The position numbers and the translations under genes are program-made. Shown in pieces: positions 1 to 7,989 of a DNA stretch of 41,620 bases. The notes beneath the pieces are model-generated. The model searched no databases, was not told where the DNA came from, and was given only the letters and a program-made list of their open reading frames with translations. Position 1 is the first letter of the stretch. The number at the start of each line of letters is the position of its first letter. Source of the stretch: a virus; IMG/VR virus record IMGVR_UViG_3300044858_004093, positions 1-41,620 of that record; one strand, written 5' to 3'.

Positions 1-152
1 CCGCCTACCTTGCTATTCCATTGCGACACAGCGCCGCTGACTGTCGTGATCGTGGAGGCGTCAGCCCCGTCAAGCCATAGTTGCAGGCTGCCGATCGACG
101 ACGGGTTGAAGCCCGTGGCCCGTGGCCGCAGTAGCCGTCCGCTCATGCCCAT
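1..152 (-). CDS. LamG/concanavalin A-like fibre or adhesion protein (N-terminal part only)
   Basis: The reading frame starts at ATG 152, which overlaps the TAA stop of the upstream gene (TAATG), and leaves the window at base 1, so only about 50 residues are visible. The segment reading LQLWLDGADASTITTVSGAV followed by QWNSKVG is the typical opening of phage proteins with a LamG/concanavalin A-like jelly-roll, in which LWLDAxDxSTIT precedes the first strands. Such proteins usually sit at the tail tip or fibre and bind glycans on the host. Its place at the distal end of the late operon fits that role. The assignment rests on one motif, and the fold call is inference. Confidence 0.6.
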   Translation of the reverse strand, partial: MGMSGRLLRPRATGFNPSSIGSLQLWLDGADASTITTVSGAVSQWNSKVG

Positions 153-382
153 TACTTCGTCTCCCGTGGCTGGAGTGCGTACAGCAGCCGCGTCTGCTCG
201 CCAACGGCCTGACTGATCTCGCGCTGCGTCTCGGCGATTTCTTTCAAGAATGCCTTGTGCGACTCGACCATTGGCAAGATTACATCCTGCCGGCCGACGT
301 AGCCCAAAAAACACGCGACCAGCGTGGCGAATCCGTACTCGCGGAGCAGTTGGAAAATAGTTTCCTTGGCTGCGTCGGTCAT
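152..382 (-). CDS. Small membrane protein, holin candidate (BhlA/UviB-like architecture)
   Basis: A 76-residue protein with a short amphipathic N-terminus, one hydrophobic segment at about residues 14-30 (YGFATLVACFLGYVG) and a charged helical tail that looks like a coiled coil (residues 38-68). This layout matches BhlA/UviB-type holin-like phage proteins, which insert in the inner membrane to time lysis. A GAGG ribosome site lies eight bases before ATG 382. It lies between two virion-type genes at the end of the late operon, a common place for a holin. No endolysin is adjacent, so it could instead be a membrane-anchored tail or assembly protein. Confidence 0.45.
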   Translation of the reverse strand: MTDAAKETIFQLLREYGFATLVACFLGYVGRQDVILPMVESHKAFLKEIAETQREISQAVGEQTRLLYALQPRETK

Positions 383-391
383 GGTGCAGCC

Positions 392-745
392 TCAAGTCTT
401 GAGCATGACGATGCAGGACGCAGCAGTCGAGTTCGTCGAGGCCGCCACGAACTTCAGCGCCCCGACGCCGTAGGCGGCGTCCGGCAGGGCATACGTCCGG
501 CTCTCAGTCAGCGACGGGACGAGCGTGATGTCGGCGGCGCTGCCGTCGGCGTTGTAGAGGCGGCCGAACGAGCCGTCGGTCGTGCCGCTGCACCACAACT
601 GGATCGACTGGGACGCCGTGACGGCAGTCCCCATGAGCAGACACCCGCCGGCAACGTCGTCCCAACGGATCGTGGTCGCAGACGCGGTCGCCGTGGACAG
701 CGTGACGGGCAGCGACTTGAACTTACGGCGAATCTTCGGTTCCAC
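392..745 (-). CDS. Beta-rich virion-associated protein, unknown function
   Basis: About 117 residues, rich in Ser, Thr, Ala and Gly, with alternating hydrophobic strands and no membrane segment or catalytic motif. The two GTG codons at 751 and 745 are both possible starts. An AAGGAGG sequence sits five bases before the GTG at 745 but touches the one at 751, so 745 is preferred. The pattern (short N-terminus, strand-rich core, G-x-L-Y and A-S-x-x-S segments, hydrophobic last strand IVMLK) resembles the small beta-sandwich proteins encoded at 7990, 15309 and 15771 in this window. A minor head or tail decoration role is inferred from position only. Confidence 0.55.
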   Translation of the reverse strand: MEPKIRRKFKSLPVTLSTATASATTIRWDDVAGGCLLMGTAVTASQSIQLWCSGTTDGSFGRLYNADGSAADITLVPSLTESRTYALPDAAYGVGALKFVAASTNSTAASCIVMLKT

Positions 746-802
746 AGGCACCTCCTTGTGCGTTGCGGGCCTCGACGGGCCTCACGGGGCGTGCCACAGG
801 GG

Positions 803-1360
803 CTATGCCTCTATTGTAGCGGCCTGTAGGCTTCCGATGGCGGCGTCCACGGCACGCCACAGCGACTCCACGCTGCCATCGTTGGCGAGTTCCAGGTCGA
901 TGTACCTGTCGGGGATGCCAGCCTCGCTGGCATGGGCCGCCGCAGCGGCGTCCAGGCCGGCGCCGCCCGCCCGCGTCACCCGCCAGACAACGCCGCCGCG
1001 GGCCTTTATGGCCTCGGCCTCGTTGGGGAATCGGACATCCGTCAGGCAGTAGTTGAACTCCGGGTGGGCCTCGATCCGACGCATCGTGGACATCACCCAT
1101 ATCTCCGGGTGGATCATCTGCCGGCCCCAGTCCGTCCCCAGCGTCTGGAGCAGCCGCCTCGGCGAGCAGGAAATCCAGCCGAGGGTGCGCTCCTTCTGCG
1201 TCCGGTCCTGCAACTCGTCCACCGTCAGGCCGGTGATGACTGACACTGCCTCGTAGAGCGGGTCGGCGAACGCCAGCGGCACGCACTGGTGGGCCACCAG
1301 CAGCCGCTCCGCGACCGTGTTCTTCCCCGCCCCAGCCGCCCCCGCCAAGCCAATGATCAC
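803..1360 (-). CDS. Deoxynucleoside monophosphate kinase
   Basis: A 185-residue P-loop kinase starting at GTG 1360, which overlaps the TGA of the deaminase gene upstream (GTGA), so the two are translationally coupled. The Walker A loop GAAGAGKNT lies at residues 7-15. It is followed by LAFADPLYEAV, the GTDWGR segment and DVRFPNEAEAI, all typical of phage dNMP kinases of the T4 gene 1 type. These convert dNMPs to dNDPs with ATP in the cytoplasm. The pairing with dCMP deaminase indicates that the phage adjusts the dNTP pool during infection. The family call is solid; substrate preference cannot be read from sequence. Confidence 0.85.
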   Translation of the reverse strand: MIIGLAGAAGAGKNTVAERLLVAHQCVPLAFADPLYEAVSVITGLTVDELQDRTQKERTLGWISCSPRRLLQTLGTDWGRQMIHPEIWVMSTMRRIEAHPEFNYCLTDVRFPNEAEAIKARGGVVWRVTRAGGAGLDAAAAAHASEAGIPDRYIDLELANDGSVESLWRAVDAAIGSLQAATIEA

Positions 1361-1851
1361 AGTGGCATCTCCTCTTCGTTGAACCGAATCGTCACCCCCA
1401 GCGGATCGGCGATCCACCGCATCCCTACCCCGGCCTCGTCCAGCATCGCCTCGGCCTTCTGGATGCTCTCCAGCCACCGCTCCGGCGTGGCCGCACGGGT
1501 CCGAACGTGGCCGACCACCTGCCGGATGCCGGAGAGGATGATCCCCCTGGCGCAGTCAACGCAGGCGAACCACGGGCAGAACATCGTCGCCCCTTTGGTG
1601 GTCATGCCGTACCGGCAGGCGCTGTAGATCGCCGCCCGCTCCGCGTGCTCGACGTACTCGTACTTCTCTGGCCTCACGAGCCTTGTCGGCAGTGGGTACA
1701 CGCCGCCCGGCACCTTGTTGATCCCGACCGCCACGAGGCTGTCAAGCGTGACGATGATCGCTGCGTTCTGCGTAGACGGGTCATGGCTTCGGGCGGCCTC
1801 GAGGCAGGCGGCTCTTAACCACTCCGCGTCTGTCCTGCGGTGTGCAATCAC
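1357..1851 (-). CDS. dCMP deaminase family protein
   Basis: A 164-residue cytidine/deoxycytidylate deaminase-fold protein. It has the entry motif SHDPSTQNAAIIV, the catalytic HAE (HAERAAI) that gives one zinc ligand and the proton-shuttling Glu, and the second zinc site CPWFACVDCARGII (Cys-x2-Cys). It should convert dCMP to dUMP, feeding thymidylate synthesis. The GTG at 1851 was chosen because the upstream phosphoesterase ends at 1854 and a GGAG lies eight bases before it; a longer reading would run through that gene. It is coupled to the dNMP kinase downstream by a GTGA overlap. dCMP is the most likely substrate; activity on another cytosine nucleotide is possible. Confidence 0.85.
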   Translation of the reverse strand: MIAHRRTDAEWLRAACLEAARSHDPSTQNAAIIVTLDSLVAVGINKVPGGVYPLPTRLVRPEKYEYVEHAERAAIYSACRYGMTTKGATMFCPWFACVDCARGIILSGIRQVVGHVRTRAATPERWLESIQKAEAMLDEAGVGMRWIADPLGVTIRFNEEEMPL

Positions 1852-1853
1852 AA

Positions 1854-3035
1854 CTAGACTCCTGCAACGTGCATGGACATGAGGCCGCCGTCGGGGTGGT
1901 ACAGAAACGTCTCCATGCACTGTCTGGCCCCAATGAAGCCTCCGGTCGAGTGCCAGTCGTCCGGCGGAACCACCGTCGGCGCCGTCCTGACGATGACGCC
2001 GTCCAGCGTGTCCAGCGGCTTGTTGTGGTCGGCCGCCTGGTGGTGCAGGTGGCCCGTGTGCCACTCGCGGTAGGTGCTCGCGCTCCATGCCGCCGACTGC
2101 TCCAGCGCCATGATCTGCGGCAACCGCTTCTTCGCCTTGTGGCCGTGGGCGAACCCCAGCAGGTTCTTCCCCCTGGCGACGTACTGCCTGCCGGTGAACT
2201 GCGGCATGACGGTGACGTCCTTCGCCCCGCGGAACCGCTCGAGCAGAATCCGCTGAAACGCCCAGGTGAGGACTTCGTCATGGTTTCCGTTGACCGTCAG
2301 CACCTCGGTCTTCGCCGTCGCGGCCGACCGCTCCACGATGCCCAGCAGGACGTCGCTGGCGACGTTCACGACCTTCTGGAGCCTCCCGTCCCGCTCGAGC
2401 GGCGTGCCGCTGGTGGTCGTCCCCGCCGGGGTGTCGAAGTGAAACAGGTCGCCCAGGAAGGCGATTGTCCTGACCGCCGGCTCGTAGCCGTCGCCGGCCT
2501 CGAGGAGTTTCTGCGTGGCGGCGGTGACGCGGCCCTCGGCGACGTTGAGATCGTAGTCGCCCCCGCCCGTCGTCTTCCCCCAGGCGTAGGCGCCGAAGTG
2601 CGTGTCGGCGACGACGACGACCTGCCAGAGGCCGGCGGGGGCCGGCTTCCGTCGCTTCGCCGCTGGCGGCCTGTGCTGGCGGATGCCACGGCTGGCGGCG
2701 GCGATCAGCCCCTCGACGACCTCGCGAGTCGTCGGCCCCGCCTTCGGCTTGAGTCGGACGAACACCCGGTGGAGCTGCGTCACGGTGACGTCACCGTCCG
2801 CGTCCGTCGAGCCGACGTCCCAGGTCGTGGCCTCGCTCGCCGCCACCTCGTAGCGGGTCATATCCGCTTCGATGTGCCGGAGGAGGTCTTCGACAGTCTT
2901 GATCCGCCGGCTCGTCGAGCGAGCCTCAATATCGGCGCCTTCGTGCCGGGTCGTGACCTGCTCCGCGTCGGCGCGTGGCGTCGGCGGCGGCAGCTTGTCC
3001 CCGACGGCGTCGGCTACCGACCGCGACTTAGCCAT
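1854..3035 (-). CDS. Calcineurin-like metallophosphoesterase, Mre11/SbcD-like
   Basis: A 393-residue protein. The C-terminal two thirds carry the full metallophosphoesterase motif set: DTHFG (about residues 144-148), GDLFHFD (195-201), GNHDE (250-254), AHGHK (296-300) and GHLHH (328-332). This predicts a two-metal (Mn-type) phosphodiesterase or nuclease. The first 130 residues are charged and mostly helical, and may bind DNA. Related phage proteins usually travel with recombination or packaging functions; here it follows the terminase-to-tail operon and precedes dCMP deaminase. No Rad50/SbcC-like ATPase is present in the window, so it may act alone. The start at ATG 3035 overlaps the end of the gene upstream by 22 bases. 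Confidence 0.8.
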   Translation of the reverse strand: MAKSRSVADAVGDKLPPPTPRADAEQVTTRHEGADIEARSTSRRIKTVEDLLRHIEADMTRYEVAASEATTWDVGSTDADGDVTVTQLHRVFVRLKPKAGPTTREVVEGLIAAASRGIRQHRPPAAKRRKPAPAGLWQVVVVADTHFGAYAWGKTTGGGDYDLNVAEGRVTAATQKLLEAGDGYEPAVRTIAFLGDLFHFDTPAGTTTSGTPLERDGRLQKVVNVASDVLLGIVERSAATAKTEVLTVNGNHDEVLTWAFQRILLERFRGAKDVTVMPQFTGRQYVARGKNLLGFAHGHKAKKRLPQIMALEQSAAWSASTYREWHTGHLHHQAADHNKPLDTLDGVIVRTAPTVVPPDDWHSTGGFIGARQCMETFLYHPDGGLMSMHVAGV

Positions 3036-3223
3036 TCGATCACCCTATTCTCGCCGGCAATTTCGATCCCGCGATCCTTCGCCACCTGGATGATGGCGCG
3101 GGCGTAGGCCGACTTCTGGTGGATGTTGCGATCGAAGCGGCGACGGGCCTCCTCGAACTCCGGCTTGATGTGTTCAGGCAGTTTGTCGAACCAGCAGGCG
3201 TAGCCGGGCCGCGAGTTCGTCAC
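3014..3223 (-). CDS. Small helical protein, unknown function
   Basis: About 69 residues if GTG 3223 is the start. The frame stays open to ATG 3370, but that would overlap the upstream metallopeptidase-like gene by 131 bases, so a start just after that gene's stop (3240) is more likely. The product is charged and mainly helical (CWFDKLPEHIKPEFEEA, then SAYARAIIQVAKDRGI and VIEWLSRG), without membrane segment or Cys pairs. The last helix-turn-helix-like stretch suggests, but does not prove, DNA binding. Its 3' end overlaps the start of the phosphoesterase gene, which implies coupled translation. Confidence 0.55.
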   Translation of the reverse strand: MTNSRPGYACWFDKLPEHIKPEFEEARRRFDRNIHQKSAYARAIIQVAKDRGIEIAGENRVIEWLSRGR

Positions 3224-3239
3224 GCGAGAGGCGACGGCG

Positions 3240-3551
3240 TCAGCGAGGCTCTGCGGCCTTGCCGGCGTCGATCCGGTAGCCGAGGGTCCAGAGGACTCTG
3301 GCGATGTCTCTGGCGCACTCGGTAACGTGCTCTTCACTCGCCGACGGGAACGAGACATGGACGCACTCATGCACGATCGTCTCCAAGAGGGGGCGATTTT
3401 TCAGCCGGTCGTCGATGAGAATCTTCCGCTCCTGCTGCGGCTTCAGCGGGTTCGGGAGGTAGGCCCAGCCGGCGGCGCTGCCCCGGAGCCTCGTGAACCG
3501 GAAGAGCCAGCGGAGGCCGTGGAGTTTGAAGTGGTGGTCTTTGGCGGCCAT
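3240..3551 (-). CDS. SprT-like HExxH metalloprotein
   Basis: A 103-residue protein with the zincin motif HECVH at residues 61-65 and a possible third ligand Glu about ten residues later (ASEEHVTECA). The surrounding pattern (LRGxAxGWAYLPNP, then KILIDDRL, then LETIVHECVH, then ARVLWTLGY) is one I recognise from small phage-encoded putative metallopeptidases of unknown role. It lacks the long C-terminal zinc ribbon of SprT. Possible jobs are processing of virion proteins or removal of protein-DNA crosslinks; neither can be decided. It sits between two small hypothetical genes in the accessory tail of the late operon. Confidence 0.65.
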   Translation of the reverse strand: MAAKDHHFKLHGLRWLFRFTRLRGSAAGWAYLPNPLKPQQERKILIDDRLKNRPLLETIVHECVHVSFPSASEEHVTECARDIARVLWTLGYRIDAGKAAEPR

Positions 3552-3578
3552 CTTGATGTCTTGCCTTGTAGCATGATG

Positions 3579-3995
3579 CTACCCGGGCGGCTGCTGGCGG
3601 GCAACAGCGGAAGCCTGTGACTTCTTGGCGTTCTTGATGGCCCGCTTGACCAGCATGGCGCCGGCGGCGTCGAGGAACGGCAGGCCGCGTTTCGTCGCCT
3701 CCTCGCGGAGCCAGCCGACGATCAGCGGCACGTTGGCATCGCACCAGTCGCACCCCATGCGGTCCATCGTCTCCGCTCGCTGGAGGCATTTGCACCCCGC
3801 CGTGGCACGAAACCCAAGCCGATGCAGAATCGCCATCAGTTCTGAACCCGGGCCGGAAACCTCACGCTCCACGACGATCCGCACTACGCCCTTCCCTGGC
3901 CGATCCCCGAGGAGCGTGCGAACCGCAGACGCGACGGCGTCGGCCGGCACGGTGCCGCGAAACGGGACGGAAACGGGAACGCTGCGGGAAATCAC
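3579..3995 (-). CDS. Phage protein with CxC...MdxxGxxwC motif, unknown function
   Basis: A 138-residue protein. The N-terminal half is strand-rich (PVSVPFRGTVPADAV, then VVRIVVEREV). The C-terminal half carries GFRATAGCKCLQRAETMDRM followed by GCDWCDANVPLIVGWLREEA, i.e. two close Cys, a Met-Asp, another two Cys, then a helical IVxWL segment. This Cys pattern recurs in phage proteins, often near glycosyltransferase-like genes, and could bind a metal. The tail (MLVKRAIKNAKK) is basic. It lies directly after the 857-residue repeat protein. No function is assigned. Confidence 0.55.
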   Translation of the reverse strand: MISRSVPVSVPFRGTVPADAVASAVRTLLGDRPGKGVVRIVVEREVSGPGSELMAILHRLGFRATAGCKCLQRAETMDRMGCDWCDANVPLIVGWLREEATKRGLPFLDAAGAMLVKRAIKNAKKSQASAVARQQPPG

Positions 3996-3998
3996 TGG

Positions 3999-6572
3999 TC
4001 ACTCCGCGTCTGGGAACTCTGTGTCTGCGGCATAACCCCAACAGCAGGTAAACTTGAGGCTTTCCTCGTCCCCTTCTCCATAGAACTGCCAGAGCGTTCC
4101 GGCGCAAAGGGCGTCGGTGCGGAGGTTCTGGCTTTCGCAGTCCCCTTGACTCTCGTAGGGGCGGAACGACAAGGAGTTTTCAATCAGGTCGTTCGTAACG
4201 TCGGTCAGCGTCGAGGTTGCGTGGTCAAGCCGTCTGATAACGTAATCGCTAATATACGGCCCGGCACTGCCTGCTGGCGGAATGTCGTCTCGCGGGCTGC
4301 AAGGCCGGAACGTCACGCCAACGTACCACGTTTGCACCGGCGTTCCGCCGGCACTCTTCGTGATCTCAATCGTGATGCTTTTTTCGCCAGACGTTAGAGC
4401 GTTGCCAATCGTAACGTCGCCGGTGTACCTGTCGTCGCAGTTGTCACGGTCGCTGAAGGTGACTGTCTTTGCGTAATTGGCTACTGGGTCAACGCCCTTG
4501 GTTCCCGCCTCAATAAAGTCATCTACCACGGCATCTCCAGTCGATGCCTTGAGTGTGATCGACCTCACCGGCGGGATGTCGTCGTTGGAAAAGATGGCCG
4601 TACCCCACGACGTAAATACTGCCGGGTACTCCTCGTCCGGCTGGTACTTCCACGGCAGCCCGCCGGCACACAAGGCGGCCACGACGGCGGGCGTCAGCGG
4701 TGAGCCTTTGCGGTAGGGCGTACTCCAGCCGAGCATGTGCTCGGTGCCGTCGCTCTTCAGTAGCGTTCTGGCCGAACAATACCCTGCGTACAGTTTGGCA
4801 GCGTCCATCGGACCGCCGGCTCCATACAGTTCGGCTATTTTCTCCTCGACCTCCGCGGCATCTGCGAACGTCACTGGCTCGTGGCTGGTCAGTGGCTCCC
4901 AGAATCCATCGAAGCCAGCTGGTGGTGTCGGCAGACTGTGGGGGCAGAACATCGTCAACATGCTTTGCCGCTCTTCCGGCGTCAGCGACGACGTAGGAGT
5001 GGGCAGGAGTTCTCCCCCACCAAATCCAGTCCAATCCCTTGTGACTGACAACACCTTGCCAAACGTCGGGCTTCCGGTGTCTTCGTCAATCGTGCCTTGA
5101 TACTCGGCCGCAGCGCCAGCGCCACGCTTGTCGTAGATCGTGAGCGTGGCAACCTCTGGTGGCGCGCTGGCGTCCTCTCTGTAATACTGGCCGCCGTTGG
5201 TGACGGTGACGGCGCTGGCGGCACCGATCTTGTTGTGGTACTCGGTCTGCTGGCCGTAGTTCACTGATTCGATGACACCGGCCAGCCTCCAGCCGTAAAG
5301 CCCGTCAAGCGGCACGCCCCACCCGCTTACACTAGCGATTGCGCCGCCGGAGACGGTGTATTCCAAAATGATCGGCCCGGGGAATTGTCCCTCGGCATCT
5401 GACCATTCAAGTGTGTTGCCGGTTGCCGTGGTGTCGGCGGATTTGTTGAGGACGACCGTGCCGCCCGTGCTGTAGCCGCTGCCGCCGTTGGTCACGGTAA
5501 TCGCGGTCAGTTCGTAGTCGTTGTAAAGCGAGTCGTAGGCGTAGGAAAACGAGAACGTCGCCCCGGTTCCGCCTGCACCGCTGGCGTCCACAGAGAACTC
5601 TGGCTCCGTTCGTTCGTCGCTGACGACAACACTGGCAGACGTGCTGCCAGAAACCACTACGTCGCTGCTGTAACCAAGCGTCACCGGGTCGCCGGCCTTG
5701 TAGCCCGTCCCGCCGGCGGTGACTGAGATAGCGGAGATGTTCCAGGTCTTTGGTGTCTTACCAGTCTCGGCCACAGATACGCTCAGAGTCGCGCCAGTGC
5801 CGCTGCCGCCGGCCGTGGCCGTGATCGACGGCTGACTGCGTGCCGTGACTGTGGCCGCCGCCTTGGTGACTGTCGTGTCGCCGATCGCGGCCGTGATGGT
5901 CAGACTCTCTCCATCGACGTAACCGCTGCCGCCGCTGGCCGTGGCGCTGGAGAGCGCCCAGACCGCAGGCGAGCCGCTACTCGAGAGCGTCGGCGTGAAC
6001 GTGGCCCCCGCGCCGCTGCCGCCTGAGATCGTCAGCGTCGGTGCAATGCGGCCAAGGCGGGCGTACCCAGACCCGCCGTCTGTCACGGTGATTTCAGAGA
6101 TCGTGCAGTCGTCTTGCTTGGAAATCTCTGCCTTGGCCCCGCTGCCAAACGTCGCGTCAATCGTGATTGAGTCGCCGACCTTTGTCGGAATGCGGCACCA
6201 GCCGTACCACGGGTCATAGGTGTAGGGCTCGCCGGCGGCGATGATGGTGGCCACCTCAGAAGCGATGAGTGCATCCACGCACTCACTCTGTGAGTCCCAG
6301 CGGCGACTGATCTGGCAGTCTGGCAGCAACGCGACAAGCCGGTCGTAACTCTCGGATGTGGCGAACCGTTCGTAGGCGGTGAGAGAGGCACAAGGAAAAT
6401 CAGCCTCAAGATCGTCGTGTGCGCTGCTCGATAGTTTGCCCGACATGAACCGAGCCCAGCGTGCGGTTGGCGTCGCCGCCGTGTCGCCAGGGATCGTGCC
6501 GTCGCATTCGCAGCAAATGCAACTCTGGCAAGCGCACTTGTCGCAGCACTTGCCGCACGGCATTAGCACCAT
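3999..6572 (-). CDS. Large repeat-rich distal tail or fibre protein with Cys-cluster N-terminus
   Basis: An 857-residue protein starting at ATG 6572, overlapping the TGA of the upstream gene (TGATG). Residues 6-23 hold nine cysteines in a metallothionein-like spacing (CGKCCDKCACQSCICCEC). A mixed region follows to about residue 170. Then at least five strand repeats with the signature VTxGGxGY are spread over about residues 170-470 (TDGGSGY, ASGGSGY, TAGGTGY, TNGGSGY, TNGGQYY), a pattern common in phage tail fibres and baseplate proteins. The C-terminal third has no repeat and ends in a Cys pair (FTCCWGY). Its place behind the tape measure and distal tail genes supports a tail-tip or receptor-binding role. 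That role is inferred, not shown by a catalytic motif. Confidence 0.7.
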   Translation of the reverse strand: MVLMPCGKCCDKCACQSCICCECDGTIPGDTAATPTARWARFMSGKLSSSAHDDLEADFPCASLTAYERFATSESYDRLVALLPDCQISRRWDSQSECVDALIASEVATIIAAGEPYTYDPWYGWCRIPTKVGDSITIDATFGSGAKAEISKQDDCTISEITVTDGGSGYARLGRIAPTLTISGGSGAGATFTPTLSSSGSPAVWALSSATASGGSGYVDGESLTITAAIGDTTVTKAAATVTARSQPSITATAGGSGTGATLSVSVAETGKTPKTWNISAISVTAGGTGYKAGDPVTLGYSSDVVVSGSTSASVVVSDERTEPEFSVDASGAGGTGATFSFSYAYDSLYNDYELTAITVTNGGSGYSTGGTVVLNKSADTTATGNTLEWSDAEGQFPGPIILEYTVSGGAIASVSGWGVPLDGLYGWRLAGVIESVNYGQQTEYHNKIGAASAVTVTNGGQYYREDASAPPEVATLTIYDKRGAGAAAEYQGTIDEDTGSPTFGKVLSVTRDWTGFGGGELLPTPTSSLTPEERQSMLTMFCPHSLPTPPAGFDGFWEPLTSHEPVTFADAAEVEEKIAELYGAGGPMDAAKLYAGYCSARTLLKSDGTEHMLGWSTPYRKGSPLTPAVVAALCAGGLPWKYQPDEEYPAVFTSWGTAIFSNDDIPPVRSITLKASTGDAVVDDFIEAGTKGVDPVANYAKTVTFSDRDNCDDRYTGDVTIGNALTSGEKSITIEITKSAGGTPVQTWYVGVTFRPCSPRDDIPPAGSAGPYISDYVIRRLDHATSTLTDVTNDLIENSLSFRPYESQGDCESQNLRTDALCAGTLWQFYGEGDEESLKFTCCWGYAADTEFPDAE

Positions 6573-6901
6573 CACTCGCACTCCGCGGAAATGAGATACC
6601 AGGCCGTGCCTTCGGCGTGAATTGCGCAGTGAGCCGTTGACGCCGGGGCCGAAAGGTTCGCGAACAGGTTCGTCGCGACGACCGTCCCGCCGCCGCCGTG
6701 CTTGAACGTGATCGTCTTGTCTTGGTTCTTCGACCAAGCGCCGGTGAAGGTGCAGATGCGGAAGGTGACGGGGCGGGCAACGTCCTCGAACCGGCCCGTG
6801 ACGCTGAAGAACTGCCCGCCATCGGGCGTGTTCTCCACCTTTTGCACGACCCGGATCAGGGCGTCCGTCAGGTTGTCACCGAGGCGGTTGCCTTTAGTCA
6901 T
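6572..6901 (-). CDS. Small tail-region protein, unknown function
   Basis: A 109-residue protein starting at ATG 6901 (ATGA overlap with the gene upstream) and ending in the TGATG overlap with the 857-residue protein. It has an N-terminal helix (LTDALIRVVQKVENT) followed by short strands (FFSVTGRFEDV, TFRICTF, KTITFKHGGGGTVVATN). No Cys motif, membrane span or enzyme signature is seen. The tight coupling on both sides suggests a structural partner or chaperone for the distal tail proteins. Confidence 0.6.
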   Translation of the reverse strand: MTKGNRLGDNLTDALIRVVQKVENTPDGGQFFSVTGRFEDVARPVTFRICTFTGAWSKNQDKTITFKHGGGGTVVATNLFANLSAPASTAHCAIHAEGTAWYLISAECE

Positions 6902-7986
6902 CAGATGATGTCCCGTATGCGGACGCCGAGGTTCTGGAAGTTGCGGCCGAATTCAAACGGCTCGTTGGTGATGTATTTCTTAGTCAGAACCTTTGGGGCG
7001 GCGACGTTTACGTTTCGTGGTGTTCCGTCCTCGTTCAGCGCGACCGGCAGGCCAGACGGCCGCTGGCACCAACTGTCCGCGCCTCCCTTATTTTGTGCCG
7101 CGATCTTGACACTTGCCCGTACCTTTTGGCCGGCCGGCGTTGCCAGTTCAAGTGGCTTGACAACGACAAACAGGTCGTGCTTGAGAGACAGCGCCCCCTC
7201 ATCAACGGCGTTAGCGCCGCCGATGCCGAGGCCGTCGTTTTTGCAGTTCCATCCTTCAAGGATTTGTTCGTGGACCCACCCGCCCTGCATCTTGACGGCG
7301 AACTCAAACGTCCGAGTGAATCCGCGATAGGTGAGGTCGCCGAACTTCTCGACTACGGGCCGGATGTTGATACTCCGCAGCATACAGTGGTACTTATTTA
7401 TTGACCACCCGAGAAAAGAAATGCTATCGCTGTTGATGTATCCTGAGCGGTCAAGGTTCGATGTCGGGTAGTTGTCGAATTGCTCGATGGTAATCGTTAT
7501 GATCGGTACGGTCTTCGCGACTCCCTCGTACCTGTCGCCTACTGGGTTGGTCGTGTCCTCCTCCTGCCCAAGAACAATCTGTGGGTTTCCTATGCCAAAC
7601 GGCGCCTGAATAACCTTGTCAACTTCTCGCCACTTATTCGCCGGAACCTCGATCAGCGTCGAAGAAATCGAAAACGTCGCCGGCCGAATGTCCGGCGGCT
7701 CTGGCTGCTGACCCTGCCCGTCGATCGTCTTGTATGTCGCCGTGATCTCGCGAGCGACCCGCGAGTCGCCGCTGGCCCGCTCGCTGATGGACGAGCAGGT
7801 CATCGTGATGTCGCCGGGGTACAGGTCGCCGACCCTGACCCCGATGGCCCCTTCGACAGAGTACTGCTCGCCCGGGGCGTTCAGGATGACACGCCACGCG
7901 CGGACCCGCGTCCCCGACGCCTGCCCCTGCTGGACGGTCAGTTCGTTCGACTGGCCCGACGTTACTTCGCTGATGAGCTTCGGCAC
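6901..7986 (-). CDS. Putative distal tail/minor tail protein
   Basis: A 361-residue strand-rich protein with no enzymatic motif. It lies three genes after the tail tube and directly between the tape-measure neighbourhood and the tail-tip protein, where siphophages encode distal tail or hub components. Notable segments are YPGDITMTCSSIS, PIITITIEQFDNYP, the Cys-containing HCMLRSINIRPVV and a Gly-rich GGANAVDEGAL loop. No T4 gp27 or Dit homology could be recognised by eye. Start ATG 7986; the stop overlaps the next start by ATGA. Confidence 0.6.
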   Translation of the reverse strand: MPKLISEVTSGQSNELTVQQGQASGTRVRAWRVILNAPGEQYSVEGAIGVRVGDLYPGDITMTCSSISERASGDSRVAREITATYKTIDGQGQQPEPPDIRPATFSISSTLIEVPANKWREVDKVIQAPFGIGNPQIVLGQEEDTTNPVGDRYEGVAKTVPIITITIEQFDNYPTSNLDRSGYINSDSISFLGWSINKYHCMLRSINIRPVVEKFGDLTYRGFTRTFEFAVKMQGGWVHEQILEGWNCKNDGLGIGGANAVDEGALSLKHDLFVVVKPLELATPAGQKVRASVKIAAQNKGGADSWCQRPSGLPVALNEDGTPRNVNVAAPKVLTKKYITNEPFEFGRNFQNLGVRIRDII

Positions 7987-7989
7987 AGG

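Noticed and set aside
1842-3107. Long plus-strand open frame opposite the phosphoesterase
   Set aside because: The minus strand has all metallophosphoesterase motifs in order; the antisense product has biased Arg/Pro composition.
3224-3370. Longer N-terminus for the 3014 gene
   Set aside because: It would overlap the HExxH gene by 131 bases and encode a Ser/Pro/Arg-rich shadow sequence.
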